This document shows, piece by piece, positions 35,394 through 44,271 of a stretch of DNA of 64,000 nt. Location of the stretch: the NCBI RefSeq assembly GCF_000238055.2, contig NZ_KE148312.1, positions 2,290,501 through 2,354,500 of the forward strand, given 5' to 3'. The DNA is from Oribacterium parvum ACB1 (lineage in GTDB: Bacteria; Bacillota; Clostridia; Lachnospirales; Lachnospiraceae). A program made the position numbers and the translations under genes. Positions within the stretch are counted from its first letter, which is position 1. Every line of letters starts with the position of its first letter. The notes beneath the pieces are model-generated. The model was not told the origin of the DNA, searched no databases, and saw nothing but the letters and a program-made list of their open reading frames with translations.

Positions 35394-36374
35394 TTATATT
35401 TTCATCTTCTTGCAAAGACTTCTGTAATACGCCTCTCCGATTCTTTCTCTAAGCTTCGGGAAGAAGAAGCTCAAGACATTCATCCCTCTATACAGCAGCA
35501 TAAAAAGCTCTTTTCCTTTTACTTCTTCTACTGTAAACGGGCTGTTCTCCGCATAGTAGCGGAAAGCCCTTCCATAAGGATTCCCGCTTCCTCGAACGTA
35601 AGGCCGAGATGCGCCTGCAAAATGCACCATAACAGGGTGTGCCTTTGCCCGTTTAAATCCCTTCTTTTTCTCCAACTTTTCGTACCAAGGAGCATTCTCG
35701 CAAAGCGCCTTATAGCGAAAATAGTAATAGTTTGAGAAGAAATTGTAACGCTGGGGGAGCGGCTTAATCTTCCCTTTACATACTATATTCAGAATATCCT
35801 GATCATTAAAGGGAAGCCTTCCCTTCTTAAGCTGATAATAGCGAAGACACTGCTCCTCCAAGCCTTGCTCACGAAAATAAGAAAGATTCCAAAGTATCAT
35901 GCCGGCATTAAAGTAAGGCTCTTTTTCCGAAAGCCCCAAAAAGCGACAATGGCTTTTATAAATACTCGGCTCAGCCGCCATACCAAGCGCATTTTCCGAA
36001 AGAGCTGTTGCATAAAGAGGTGTTAAGGACTGTAATACCACCGTATCCGCATCAAGATATAAGGCCTTCGTAACATTCTTCGGAAGCACTCCCGGAATAA
36101 AAAGTCGAAGCAACGTTGCAGGGGAAAAACTTCCCGTATTTAAGCCCGGAATACGTTTTTTCAGCTCTTGCAGTTTTTCTTCCAGCTCATAAAAGGAAAT
36201 CTTCTGCCCCTCTCCCTCAATAAAGTGCCTAAGCTTCTCCTCATTTTCCTTCTTGCATCCCATACTCAGAATATGAAAATGTAATGTCTCCCCCTGCATA
36301 GTATGCAACACCGAGGAAATGGATACGGAAAGCAGCGGTATAAAATTGTCGTCAACGCCGTAAATAATATGCAT
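35394..36374 (-). CDS. Family 8 glycosyltransferase
   Basis: 326 residues, beginning MHIIYGVDDNFIPLLSVSIS, the standard GT8 start. The DXD metal motif is ALYLDADTVVL, and YFNAGMILWNLSYFRE, FNDQDILNIV and HPVMVHFAG are conserved GT8 positions for the retaining galactosyl- or glucosyltransferases of LPS and capsule loci. The gene lies only 6 bases downstream of leuA, so the two are co-transcribed. Confidence 0.88.
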   Translation of the reverse strand: MHIIYGVDDNFIPLLSVSISSVLHTMQGETLHFHILSMGCKKENEEKLRHFIEGEGQKISFYELEEKLQELKKRIPGLNTGSFSPATLLRLFIPGVLPKNVTKALYLDADTVVLQSLTPLYATALSENALGMAAEPSIYKSHCRFLGLSEKEPYFNAGMILWNLSYFREQGLEEQCLRYYQLKKGRLPFNDQDILNIVCKGKIKPLPQRYNFFSNYYYFRYKALCENAPWYEKLEKKKGFKRAKAHPVMVHFAGASRPYVRGSGNPYGRAFRYYAENSPFTVEEVKGKELFMLLYRGMNVLSFFFPKLRERIGEAYYRSLCKKMKI

Positions 36375-36380
36375 AAAATT

Positions 36381-38066
36381 CTATCCTTCTGCCGTTTTAG
36401 GGTAGTAGAGACGATTGATTGCACTAAAGAGAGCACGAACCGAAGAACGAGTAATATTGGAGGAGATACCCACACCGAAGGTACTCTTTCCCGATTCCCT
36501 GTCCATTAAATGAATGTAGGACACTGCCTTTGCGGAAGCTTCTGCACCCAAGGCATGCTCATTGTAATCCATAACCGTAAAGTCCTTCTTTAATTCCTTC
36601 CGGAGAGCATTGACCGTTGCTTCAATCGGACCGGATCCGCTCGCAGAGACTTCCTTTAAAACACCACTGTTTTCAAAGCTCAACTGCACGAAACTGACAT
36701 AGCCGTTCTTCTCATCTTCCATATCCATAGAACGTAAGTTTTTAAAGAAAAGAGGTTTCTTTGCTTCCACATATTCTTCTGTAAATACCTTAAGGATACG
36801 GTCGGGATCCACCTCTCCTTCCTTTTCGGAAATAAACTGGATATAGTCTGCAAACTCTCTTTGCATTCCCTTAGGCAACTTATAACCGTATTGATAATCC
36901 AAGATAAAGGCTACACCACCCTTTCCGGACTGGGAATTGATACGCACAACCGGCTCATATTCTCTTCCGATATCGGCAGGATCAATCGGCAGATAAGGCA
37001 CCTCCCAAAGTAAGGAACTGTGTTCCTTCATTGCCTGTAAGCCCTTATTGATGGCATCTTGATGAGACCCTGAAAAAGCGGTAAAAACAAGCTTTCCCGC
37101 GTAAGGATGACGATCCGGAATCTGCATCTTCGTGCACCGCTCATAGACCTCTTTAATTTCCCGGATATTTTCCAAATTTAGAGCAGGATCAATTCCATGA
37201 GAGAACATATTGTAAGCAAGCGTCAAAATATCCACATTGCCGGTTCTTTCTCCATTTCCAAAAAGAGTGCCTTCGATACGCTCCGCTCCGGCAAGAAGAG
37301 CCAGCTCTGCCGCTGCAATTCCCTCTCCCCTGTCATTATGCGGGTGAATGGAAAGAACAACATTTTCTCTTTCCAAAAGATGATCCGACATAAACTCAAT
37401 CTGATCCGCAAAAACATTGGGACTGTGCATCTCCACGGTATTCGGAAGATTGATGATTATTTTACGATTCTTTGCAGTTCCCCAAGCGGAAATCACGGCA
37501 TTGCAGACCTCTAAGGCATAATCCATCTCCGTACCGGTAAAACTTTCCGGAGAATACTCCAGTCGTAACGCACCATGGAAATTCTTCTCCAGTCTTTTTA
37601 CCATTTCCACTCCGGAAAGAGCAATCGCTTTAATCTCTTCCTTCGATTTTTTAAAAACTACTTCTCTTTGGAGTATAGATGTAGAGTTATAGATATGCAC
37701 TATCGCTTTCTTTACTCCTTCCAATGCCTCAAAAGATCTCTCAATCAGTTCTTCTCTGCACTGTACCAGAATCTGCACCGTTACATCCTCCGGAATCAGC
37801 TTTCGCTCTACCAGATTCCGTAAAAAATCGTATTCGATTTGAGAGGCGGCAGGAAATCCCACTTCAATTTCCTTAAAGCCCAAGCGACATAGGAGCTGAA
37901 AATACTCAATCTTTTCCTCAACTCCCATAGGTTCCACCAAAGCCTGGTTCCCGTCTCTTAGATCCACAGAGCACCAGATAGGAGCCTTCTCCACCTCTTT
38001 ATCCATCCAAGTTCTTTCCGGATAACGGAAAATGGGAAACTGCCGATAACGCTTTACTTTTTCCAT
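36381..38066 (-). CDS. leuA: 2-isopropylmalate synthase, long form
   Basis: 561 residues, the length of the LeuA type 2 (yeast/actinobacterial-like) class. It condenses acetyl-CoA with 2-oxoisovalerate, the first committed step of leucine synthesis. ATG 38066 follows AGGGGG. CSVDLRDGNQAL supplies the metal Asp, and HPHNDRGEGIAAAELALLAG the HxH ligands. The C-terminal about 120 residues form the LeuA allosteric domain (SASGSGPIEATVNALRKEL). No leuBCD is adjacent; instead a glycosyltransferase gene follows at 6 bases. No leucine attenuator or T-box was seen in the 152-base leader. Direct repeats of GCTTAGTAAT (38117 and 38139) in the leader are 22 bases apart. Confidence 0.93.
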   Translation of the reverse strand: MEKVKRYRQFPIFRYPERTWMDKEVEKAPIWCSVDLRDGNQALVEPMGVEEKIEYFQLLCRLGFKEIEVGFPAASQIEYDFLRNLVERKLIPEDVTVQILVQCREELIERSFEALEGVKKAIVHIYNSTSILQREVVFKKSKEEIKAIALSGVEMVKRLEKNFHGALRLEYSPESFTGTEMDYALEVCNAVISAWGTAKNRKIIINLPNTVEMHSPNVFADQIEFMSDHLLERENVVLSIHPHNDRGEGIAAAELALLAGAERIEGTLFGNGERTGNVDILTLAYNMFSHGIDPALNLENIREIKEVYERCTKMQIPDRHPYAGKLVFTAFSGSHQDAINKGLQAMKEHSSLLWEVPYLPIDPADIGREYEPVVRINSQSGKGGVAFILDYQYGYKLPKGMQREFADYIQFISEKEGEVDPDRILKVFTEEYVEAKKPLFFKNLRSMDMEDEKNGYVSFVQLSFENSGVLKEVSASGSGPIEATVNALRKELKKDFTVMDYNEHALGAEASAKAVSYIHLMDRESGKSTFGVGISSNITRSSVRALFSAINRLYYPKTAEG

Positions 38067-38218
38067 GATTTTTCCCCCTATTTTACTCTATTAAACGATT
38101 GCTTCTCTTCTTTTAGGCTTAGTAATTCTTCCTTAGCAGCTTAGTAATACTTCTTTATATTGCTGTGTTTTTTGAATTACACTCCTCTTACTTATACCCT
38201 GCCATTGTATCCTAATAT

Positions 38219-39571
38219 TTATGCCTGAACCAGTCCCTCTTTTTTCATAACTGCTATAACTTCTTCAACAAGACTTTTACAAGATTCTTCCTTCTCCGCT
38301 TCCACCATAACACGGATAAGCGGTTCCGTCCCGGAAGCGCGAAGAAGAATTCTACCCGTATCTCCAAGCTTCTCTTCCACCTTTTTTACTGCTTCTTGCA
38401 CAGCAGGATTACTCTCTGCAAGAGCCTTATCCGTCACTCTTACATTTTCCAGAACCTGTGGGAATTTCTTATAGTCGGAGAGGCATTCCTTTAGGCTCTT
38501 CTTTTCTTCCAGCAATACTTCCATAAGCTTGATACTGGTAAGAATCCCGTCCCCCGTTGTCGCGTGTCTCAAGAAAATGATGTGACCGGACTGCTCTCCT
38601 CCTAAATCATAAGCATGCTCTGCCATATTTTCATAGACATAGCGGTCTCCGACCTGCGTCTTTTCATAGGAAATCCCCTCTACATCCAAAACCTTATATA
38701 AACCGAAGTTAGACATAACGGTTGTCACAATGGTGTTTCCCTGAAGCTGTCCTTTTTTCTTTAAATTCTTTCCGCAAAGATAAAGAATCATATCCCCGTC
38801 TACCAGATTTCCCTCGCTGTCTACCGCAAGGCAACGATCCGCATCTCCATCATAGGCAAAGCCGATTTCACAATCACTGTTTCTTACGTAAGCCTGCAGG
38901 GCCTCGATATGGGTGGATCCGCAATGATCATTGATGTTGTAACCGTTCGGAGTATTGGAAAGCACATGAGTATCCGCACCCAAGGCGTCAAAAACCGCCT
39001 TTGCAACGGATGATGCGGAACCGTTTGCACAGTCCAGTGCCACCTTTCTTCCCTTAAAGGAATGCATCGCAAGAGAAATGAGATAGCCTATATAACGATT
39101 CCTTCCGGCGGAATAGTCCACGGTTCTTCCGATTTTATCTCTTTTTGCAAGAGGAATTTCCCCGGTCTTTCCGTCCAAGTAGGCTTCTATTTCTTCAATA
39201 AAGTCATCGGAAACCTTTTCTCCGTTTCCGTTGATGACCTTTAAGCCGTTATCATAAAATGGATTATGTGAAGCCGAAATCATGACACCGCAGGAAAAAT
39301 CCTCCGCACGGGCAATAAAGCTCACAGAAGGCGTCGTTGTTACGTGCATAAGATAGGCGTCTGCACCGGCGGCGGTAATTCCCGCAGAAAGCGCATACTC
39401 AAACATATAGCTGGAGCGTCTCGTATCCTTGCCGATTACAATACGGCATTCCTTCTTACCCCCTTCAGAAAAATAATACGCTAAAAACTTACCTACTCTG
39501 AAGGCATTATCTGCCGTAAGATCCACATTGGCTTCCCCTCTATATCCGTCAGTTCCAAAATACTTTCCCAT
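38219..39571 (-). CDS. glmM: Phosphoglucosamine mutase
   Basis: 450 residues; interconverts glucosamine-6-phosphate and glucosamine-1-phosphate for UDP-GlcNAc and peptidoglycan synthesis. AAGGAGG lies before ATG 39571. The start motif is FGTDGYRGEANVDLTA, the phosphoserine Ser101 is in MISASHNPFYDNG, the metal site is FAYDGDADRCLAVD, and RASGTEPLIRVMVE closes the phosphate site. Its position at the head of the glycan region is consistent with sugar-nucleotide supply. Confidence 0.93.
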   Translation of the reverse strand: MGKYFGTDGYRGEANVDLTADNAFRVGKFLAYYFSEGGKKECRIVIGKDTRRSSYMFEYALSAGITAAGADAYLMHVTTTPSVSFIARAEDFSCGVMISASHNPFYDNGLKVINGNGEKVSDDFIEEIEAYLDGKTGEIPLAKRDKIGRTVDYSAGRNRYIGYLISLAMHSFKGRKVALDCANGSASSVAKAVFDALGADTHVLSNTPNGYNINDHCGSTHIEALQAYVRNSDCEIGFAYDGDADRCLAVDSEGNLVDGDMILYLCGKNLKKKGQLQGNTIVTTVMSNFGLYKVLDVEGISYEKTQVGDRYVYENMAEHAYDLGGEQSGHIIFLRHATTGDGILTSIKLMEVLLEEKKSLKECLSDYKKFPQVLENVRVTDKALAESNPAVQEAVKKVEEKLGDTGRILLRASGTEPLIRVMVEAEKEESCKSLVEEVIAVMKKEGLVQA

Positions 39572-39692
39572 ATTTAGCTCCTCCTTCTGCCTTATAAACA
39601 GAATTCTCCTTTATCCGCGCTTTTCTCTATAATAGTTTTACTGTTTCGTTCCTTCTTTAAAAATGCACAGAGTATTCTTTTTACAGCTTTAT

Positions 39693-39725
39693 TATTATAA
39701 TTATATTTTTTGTATTATAATTATA
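39693..39725. repeat. Two copies of a 13-base AT-rich repeat
   Basis: TATTATAATTATA occurs at 39693-39705 and 39713-39725; each contains the self-complementary core TATAATTATA. The 20-base spacing equals about two helical turns. It lies upstream of glmM on the minus strand and could act as an UP-like or binding element, or be chance in AT-rich DNA. Confidence 0.4.
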
Positions 39726-39815
39726 GCCTTATTTTATAGCTTAATTTTGTGTCTGTTTTATGTTTTTTTCAATATGTACCTTTCCTATCTATATATTCAC
39801 CGTAGAACTTATGAT

Positions 39816-39847
39816 AAAAAAATTCGGGACTGCTCCCGAATTTTTTT
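39816..39847 (-). terminator. Strong terminator after rfbD
   Basis: A perfect 14-base stem (TTCGGGA core flanked by A7/T7) around a CTGC loop. It has runs of seven T on either strand, so it works in both directions. It lies about 97 bases past the rfbD stop. Confidence 0.92.
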
Positions 39848-39944
39848 AAGCGAACTACATAGATAGGCTACGCGCTTCAATCTCTAAAAATGGAAAGATC
39901 CACATCTCTAAAGATTCCAAGCTATCCGCGAGTATTTTCCTTTA

Positions 39945-40904
39945 TTAACCAAAACAGGAACGACAGGGACTAAAGCCTTTTCCCCCCTCTTCCTCCGGCA
40001 GTGCTTCAAGGTAACGGGAAAGAGCATTCTTCCAGTCGGGAAGCGGAACAAAGCCCTGTTGTCTGAGCTTCTTTTTATCCAGTCTGGAGTTCTTCGGACG
40101 CTTTGCCTTACTAAGACCATATTCTTCAGTGCTGACCGGAATCACCTTCGTTTTCAAGCCTGCCTGCCTATAGATTTCCTTTGTGAAATCATACCAGGAA
40201 ATATAGTCACCTTCATTGGTAGCGTGATAGTTTCCATACTTTTCCGTGCAAATCATATCCACCAAAAGCTCTGCCAAATCCAGAGTATAAGTCGGGTTCC
40301 CAATCTGGTCATTCACCACGCGAACTTCTTCGTGACTCTTTCCGACCTTCAGCATCGTCTTAATAAAATTCTTCCCATTTAAGCCGAAAACCCAAGCAAT
40401 CCGAACAATAAAGTATTTTTCTAAAACTTCCCGGATTCTTTCCTCCCCCATCAGCTTTGTCTTTCCGTAGAAATTGATGGGAGAAAAGTTGGTCTCATCC
40501 GGCGACCAAGGCTCTGTTCCCTCTCCGGAGAAAACATAGTCGGTGGAAAGGTAAAGCATCTTCCCATCTCTTTCCTTCATAATTCTTGCCAGTACACCGG
40601 GAACTTCTCCATTTATTTTCTCGACAATTGCCTGATTCTCGGGTTCCTCTGCTGCATCCACCGCAGTCCAAGCGGCGCAATGAATGATGGCATTAATCCC
40701 TTCCTCGGTAATAATCTTCCTCGTCTTTTCTTCATCCGTTAAGTCCAAGCCGATATAAGGCATGGTGCAGGCGGGGCTACCATCCTGCACTCCGGAGTAG
40801 CTCTCTTTGATATCCGAGCCAATGGCATCAATTTCCGCATAATAGAGGCTGTTCATAACATCATGTCCCAGCTGTCCGTTTACACCGGTCACAAAAACTT
40901 TCAT
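39945..40904 (-). CDS. rfbD: dTDP-4-dehydrorhamnose reductase
   Basis: 319 residues; last step of dTDP-L-rhamnose synthesis. The Rossmann motif is VTGVNGQLGHDV. The short-chain-dehydrogenase triad appears as LSTDYVFSG and NFYGKTKLMGEE (Tyr-x3-Lys), followed by RIAWVFGLNGKNFIKTM. The last 15 residues (GKGFSPCRSCFG) are unusual. It is placed one base after rfbB, so both are translated from one message. Confidence 0.92.
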   Translation of the reverse strand: MKVFVTGVNGQLGHDVMNSLYYAEIDAIGSDIKESYSGVQDGSPACTMPYIGLDLTDEEKTRKIITEEGINAIIHCAAWTAVDAAEEPENQAIVEKINGEVPGVLARIMKERDGKMLYLSTDYVFSGEGTEPWSPDETNFSPINFYGKTKLMGEERIREVLEKYFIVRIAWVFGLNGKNFIKTMLKVGKSHEEVRVVNDQIGNPTYTLDLAELLVDMICTEKYGNYHATNEGDYISWYDFTKEIYRQAGLKTKVIPVSTEEYGLSKAKRPKNSRLDKKKLRQQGFVPLPDWKNALSRYLEALPEEEGGKGFSPCRSCFG

Positions 40905-40905
40905 C

Positions 40906-41928
40906 TTATCCCTCTTCTCCGTACTGCTTCTTATAGTACTCCTGGTACTCTCCGGAAATGATATGCTCCCACCAGTCCTTGTTATTTAAATACCAGTCAA
41001 TGGTCACGGGGATTCCGGTATCAAAGGTATACTCCGGTTTCCAACCTAGTTCCGTCTCAAGCTTTGTCGGGTCAATCGCATAACGCATATCATGTCCCGG
41101 TCTGTCCGTTACATACGTAATCAAAGACTCTGGCTTATTAAGTGCCTTTAAAATGGTTTTTACCACTTCGAGATTCGTTCTCTCGTTGTGTCCGCCCACG
41201 TTGTAAACCTCTCCAACCTTTCCCTTTCTTACGATAAGATCGATTGCCTTACAATGGTCCGTCACATACAGCCAGTCACGAACATTTTCTCCCTTCCCGT
41301 AAACCGGAATGCTTTCGTCGTTTAAGGCTCTGGAAATTACAAGCGGAATCAGCTTCTCCGGGAAATGATAGGGACCGTAGTTGTTTGAGCAACGGGAAAT
41401 AGTCACCGGAAGTCCGAAGGTTCTGTGATACGCTAAAACAAAAAGATCCGCACTTCCCTTGGAAGAAGAGTAAGGGGAAGAGGTCTTGATGGGATAGTTC
41501 TCATTGAAGAAGAGATCGGTTCTGTCAAGCGGTAAATCTCCGTAAACCTCATCCGTTGAAACTTGGTGATACCGCTCGATACCGAACTCTCTACAGGCAT
41601 CCATAAGGCAAACCGTACCTAATACATTGGTACGCAGGAAAAGCTCCGGATCCTTTAGAGAACGGTCCACATGGGATTCCGCAGCAAAGTTAATCACTCT
41701 GTCCGGCTTTTCCGTACGAAATAAGTCAAAGATAAATTCTCTATCTGCGATATCACCCTTTACAAACTTATAGTTCTTCTTTCCCTCTAAAGCCTGTAAA
41801 GTCTCCATATTTCCTGCATAGGTCAGCTTATCAAGGCAGATCCACTCCTCATTCGGATAGGCATTTACAGCAAAATGCATGAAGTTTCCGCCGATAAATC
41901 CGGCTCCACCGGTCACGATTGTTTTCAT
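40906..41928 (-). CDS. rfbB: dTDP-glucose 4,6-dehydratase
   Basis: 340 residues of the extended short-chain dehydrogenase family; makes dTDP-4-keto-6-deoxyglucose. AAGGAGG precedes ATG 41928. The NAD site is VTGGAGFIGGNFMHF. The catalytic region is QVSTDEVYGDL and the Tyr-x3-Lys is SSPYSSSKGSADLFV. NNYGPYHFPEKLIPL and RDWLYVTDHCKAI match the family. It lies 46 bases downstream of rfbA. Confidence 0.94.
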   Translation of the reverse strand: MKTIVTGGAGFIGGNFMHFAVNAYPNEEWICLDKLTYAGNMETLQALEGKKNYKFVKGDIADREFIFDLFRTEKPDRVINFAAESHVDRSLKDPELFLRTNVLGTVCLMDACREFGIERYHQVSTDEVYGDLPLDRTDLFFNENYPIKTSSPYSSSKGSADLFVLAYHRTFGLPVTISRCSNNYGPYHFPEKLIPLVISRALNDESIPVYGKGENVRDWLYVTDHCKAIDLIVRKGKVGEVYNVGGHNERTNLEVVKTILKALNKPESLITYVTDRPGHDMRYAIDPTKLETELGWKPEYTFDTGIPVTIDWYLNNKDWWEHIISGEYQEYYKKQYGEEG

Positions 41929-41974
41929 CTTTCCTCCTTAGATTCACGCCATTGTTCTATCGTAAATCAATTTT

Positions 41975-42853
41975 TTATTCTATATACTTTCCGTCTAAAA
42001 CATCCTTAAGGTACTTGCCATACTCATTTTTCTTATAAAGCTCATACGCTTCCCATACCTTTTCTCTGCTGATCCAGCCGTTCTTATAGGCTATTTCTTC
42101 AAGGCAGGCAATCTTTCTGTGCTCATGCGTTTCCACGGTGTAAACAAAATTGGTCGCATCCACAAGAGACTCCTGTGTACCGGTGTCTAACCATGTGAAG
42201 CCTTTACCGAGAAGTGCTACATCGAGCTCTCCATTTTCCAGATAAATGCGGTTTAAGTCGGTAATTTCCAGCTCTCCTCTCTTGGAGGGCTTTAAGTTCT
42301 TCGCATACTCCACCACGCGATTATCATAGAAATAAAGGCCTGTCACGCAGTAATTGGACTTCGGCTTCTCCGGCTTTTCTTCAATGGAGATTGCCTTACC
42401 TGACTCATCAAACTCCACAATACCGAAACGCTCCGGATCATCCACATAGTAACCGAAAACTGTCGCACCGCTTTCCTTTGCCACCGCCTTCTTCAGAATA
42501 TCCTTAAAGCCATATCCGGAGAAGATATTATCTCCTAAAATCATGGCCACCTTATCATTTCCGATAAATTTCTCTCCGATGATAAAGGCCTGTGCAAGTC
42601 CGTCCGGGCTTTCCTGTACAGCATAATCCAAGTTCATGCCGAGGGATGAACCGTCTCCGAGAAGCTCCTTAAAACGCGGCGTATCCACCGGTGTGGAAAT
42701 AATCAAAACATCCCGAATCCCGGCATCCATCAGCACGGAAAGCGGATAGTAAATCATGGGTTTATCATAAATCGGTAGAAGTTGCTTGGAAGTCACTCTG
42801 GTTAAAGGATAGAGTCTGGTTCCCGAACCTCCGGCAAGAATAATTCCTTTCAT
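41975..42853 (-). CDS. rfbA: Glucose-1-phosphate thymidylyltransferase
   Basis: 292 residues; first step of dTDP-rhamnose synthesis. Of two adjacent ATG codons the second (42853) is better spaced from AAGGGGG. The nucleotidyl site is [16 protein letters not shown] with [15 protein letters not shown], and the metal Asp is in LGDNIFSG. The order is rfbA-rfbB-rfbD; rfbC, the 3,5-epimerase usually found here, is absent from the window. Confidence 0.95.
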   Translation of the reverse strand: MKGIILAGGSGTRLYPLTRVTSKQLLPIYDKPMIYYPLSVLMDAGIRDVLIISTPVDTPRFKELLGDGSSLGMNLDYAVQESPDGLAQAFIIGEKFIGNDKVAMILGDNIFSGYGFKDILKKAVAKESGATVFGYYVDDPERFGIVEFDESGKAISIEEKPEKPKSNYCVTGLYFYDNRVVEYAKNLKPSKRGELEITDLNRIYLENGELDVALLGKGFTWLDTGTQESLVDATNFVYTVETHEHRKIACLEEIAYKNGWISREKVWEAYELYKKNEYGKYLKDVLDGKYIE

Positions 42854-42895
42854 CATTTCCCCCTTATTAAGAGATTTTATTGCGTACTTCCTAAG

Positions 42896-42924
42896 ATTTT
42901 AGCATAGGAAGAGTGGATATACAA
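42896..42924 (-). promoter_or_regulatory. rfbABD promoter
   Basis: On the minus strand TTGTAT (42919-42924), 17 bases, TAAAAT (42896-42901), with TATGC extending the -10. It is 43 bases upstream of the rfbA start. Confidence 0.7.
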
Positions 42925-43038
42925 AGATTTTCTGTGAATTGCTCAGTTTAATAAAATTCGCCGATATCTTACATAGATGGTGCTTCTGTGCTACACTTCA
43001 CAAATAAACTTTTTAAACCGGAGACAGAAAGTACTTCT

Positions 43039-43068
43039 TTGGAATAAACTCTTTACATAAATTATAAA
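43039..43068 (+). promoter_or_regulatory. mnmA promoter candidate
   Basis: TTGGAA (43039-43044), 18 bases, TATAAA (43063-43068). The ATG at 43089 follows AAGGA. Confidence 0.5.
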
Positions 43069-43088
43069 TAATAAAAAGGACATAAGAA

Positions 43089-44186
43089 ATGGGAAAAGCA
43101 TTGATCGCCATGAGTGGCGGCGTAGACAGCTCTGTAGCTGCTCTACTCATGAAAGAAAAGGGCTATGATTGTATAGGCATAACCATGAAACTATATGACA
43201 GTGAGACGGGACAGGCCTGTCGAAGCAAGACCTGCTGTACACTGGAGGATGTTGAGGATGCAAGACAGGTGGCTTCCACCCTCTCTATTCCGTACTATGT
43301 TCTGAATTTCAAGGATGATTTTCAAAAAAAAGTAATCCTCCCCTTTGTGGAGACTTATGAAAATGGAGGTACGCCGAACCCCTGTATCCGTTGCAATCGC
43401 TTTATGAAGCATGAGAAGCTTTATAAGAAAGCGGAAGAACTCGGCTGTGACCTCATTGTAACCGGACACTACGCAAGAATCCGCTATGATGAAGAGAAAA
43501 AGCGCTATCTGCTTCTTCGCGCAAAAGATGAAAAGAAGGACCAAAGCTATGTTCTCTATTTTTTAAATCAAGAGCAACTAAAGCACAGCATGTTCCCCCT
43601 CGGAGAATTCGAAACAAAGGAAGAAGTCCGCACTATTGCGGAGAAAAACGGATTCTACAATGCGGATAAACCGGACTCTCAGGATATTTGCTTTGTGACC
43701 AGTGGAGATTACGGTGATTTTCTGGAAAAGTTTCGAGGAGAACCTTATCCCGGCGGATATTTTGTAGATGAGGAAGGGCATAAGCTTGGAAAACATAAAG
43801 GAATTGTCCGTTATACCATAGGGCAAAGAAAGGGCTTGGGACTTGCTTTAAAGCAGCCCATGTATGTGGCAGGAAAGGATCTCGAAAAGAACCGAGTCAT
43901 TCTTACCACGGGAGATGCCCTTTACTCCGAAGCACTCTTGGCCGATGATTTTAACTGGATCAGTATAAATCCGCCCAAAGAGGAGTATCCCGTTACCGCA
44001 AAAACCCGTTACAACGCAAAAGCGGTACCCGCCTTTGTTTCTGTGGAAGATAACGGAGCTGTACTCGTTCGTTTTGCAGAACCGGAGCGTGCCGTTGCTA
44101 TGGGGCAGGCTGTAGTTCTCTATGACGGAGAAATGGTGGTAGGCGGAGGAACCATCATAAAGGCCATAAAAAAATTGGAGCATTAG
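43089..44186 (+). CDS. mnmA: tRNA-uridine 2-sulfurtransferase
   Basis: 365 residues; thiolates the wobble uridine of tRNAs for Glu, Gln and Lys. The ATP PP-loop is MSGGVDSSVAALLMKEKG. The catalytic cysteines are in TPNPCIRCNRFMK and DSQDICFVTSGDYG. GIVRYTIGQRKGLGLAL matches the central domain. Its last codons (Leu-Glu-His-stop) are the first part of a 20-base tandem repeat that continues downstream. The sulfur donor partner (IscS-like) is not in the window. Confidence 0.94.
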   Translation: MGKALIAMSGGVDSSVAALLMKEKGYDCIGITMKLYDSETGQACRSKTCCTLEDVEDARQVASTLSIPYYVLNFKDDFQKKVILPFVETYENGGTPNPCIRCNRFMKHEKLYKKAEELGCDLIVTGHYARIRYDEEKKRYLLLRAKDEKKDQSYVLYFLNQEQLKHSMFPLGEFETKEEVRTIAEKNGFYNADKPDSQDICFVTSGDYGDFLEKFRGEPYPGGYFVDEEGHKLGKHKGIVRYTIGQRKGLGLALKQPMYVAGKDLEKNRVILTTGDALYSEALLADDFNWISINPPKEEYPVTAKTRYNAKAVPAFVSVEDNGAVLVRFAEPERAVAMGQAVVLYDGEMVVGGGTIIKAIKKLEH

Positions 44187-44233
44187 AGTTAAAGTTGGTA
44201 CAGTAGAGTTAAAATTGGTGCATTAGATTAAAA
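44175..44233. repeat. 20-base tandem repeat spanning the mnmA stop codon
   Basis: Three units lie at 44175-44194, 44195-44214 and 44215-44233, with the consensus TTGGTGCATTAGAGTTAAAA. The first unit contains the last three codons and stop of mnmA; units 2 and 3 are non-coding. Units differ at a few positions each. Confidence 0.85.
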
Positions 44234-44271
44234 AGGAGAATCGACGCTTTAAACATACATCGATTCTCCTT
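44233..44271 (-). terminator. Terminator shared by mnmA and the GGDEF gene, stop codon in its loop
   Basis: A perfect 12-base stem (44233-44244 AAGGAGAATCGA with 44260-44271) and a 15-base loop. On the minus strand it is followed by TTTTT. The stop codon of the GGDEF gene (44249-44251) lies in the loop, and the right arm encodes its last residues. In the plus direction the T-run is weak. Confidence 0.85.

Larger units (their letters stand above)
39572..39944. other. AT-rich intergenic region between glmM and rfbD
   Basis: 373 bases. It contains the rfbD terminator and a very AT-rich stretch with two copies of TATTATAATTATA spaced 20 bases apart. It should also hold the glmM promoter, but no convincing -35/-10 pair was recognised. 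A short plus-strand frame here is low complexity and is not supported as a gene. Confidence 0.6.

Noticed and set aside
38067-38218. Possible T-box or leucine leader upstream of leuA
   Set aside because: No T-box core sequence, Leu-codon-rich leader peptide or antiterminator/terminator pair could be drawn in the 152 bases.
39663-39866. Plus-strand frame of 67 codons in the glmM-rfbD gap
   Set aside because: AT-driven Phe/Ile/Tyr/Leu composition, no ribosome binding site, and it runs through the rfbD terminator.
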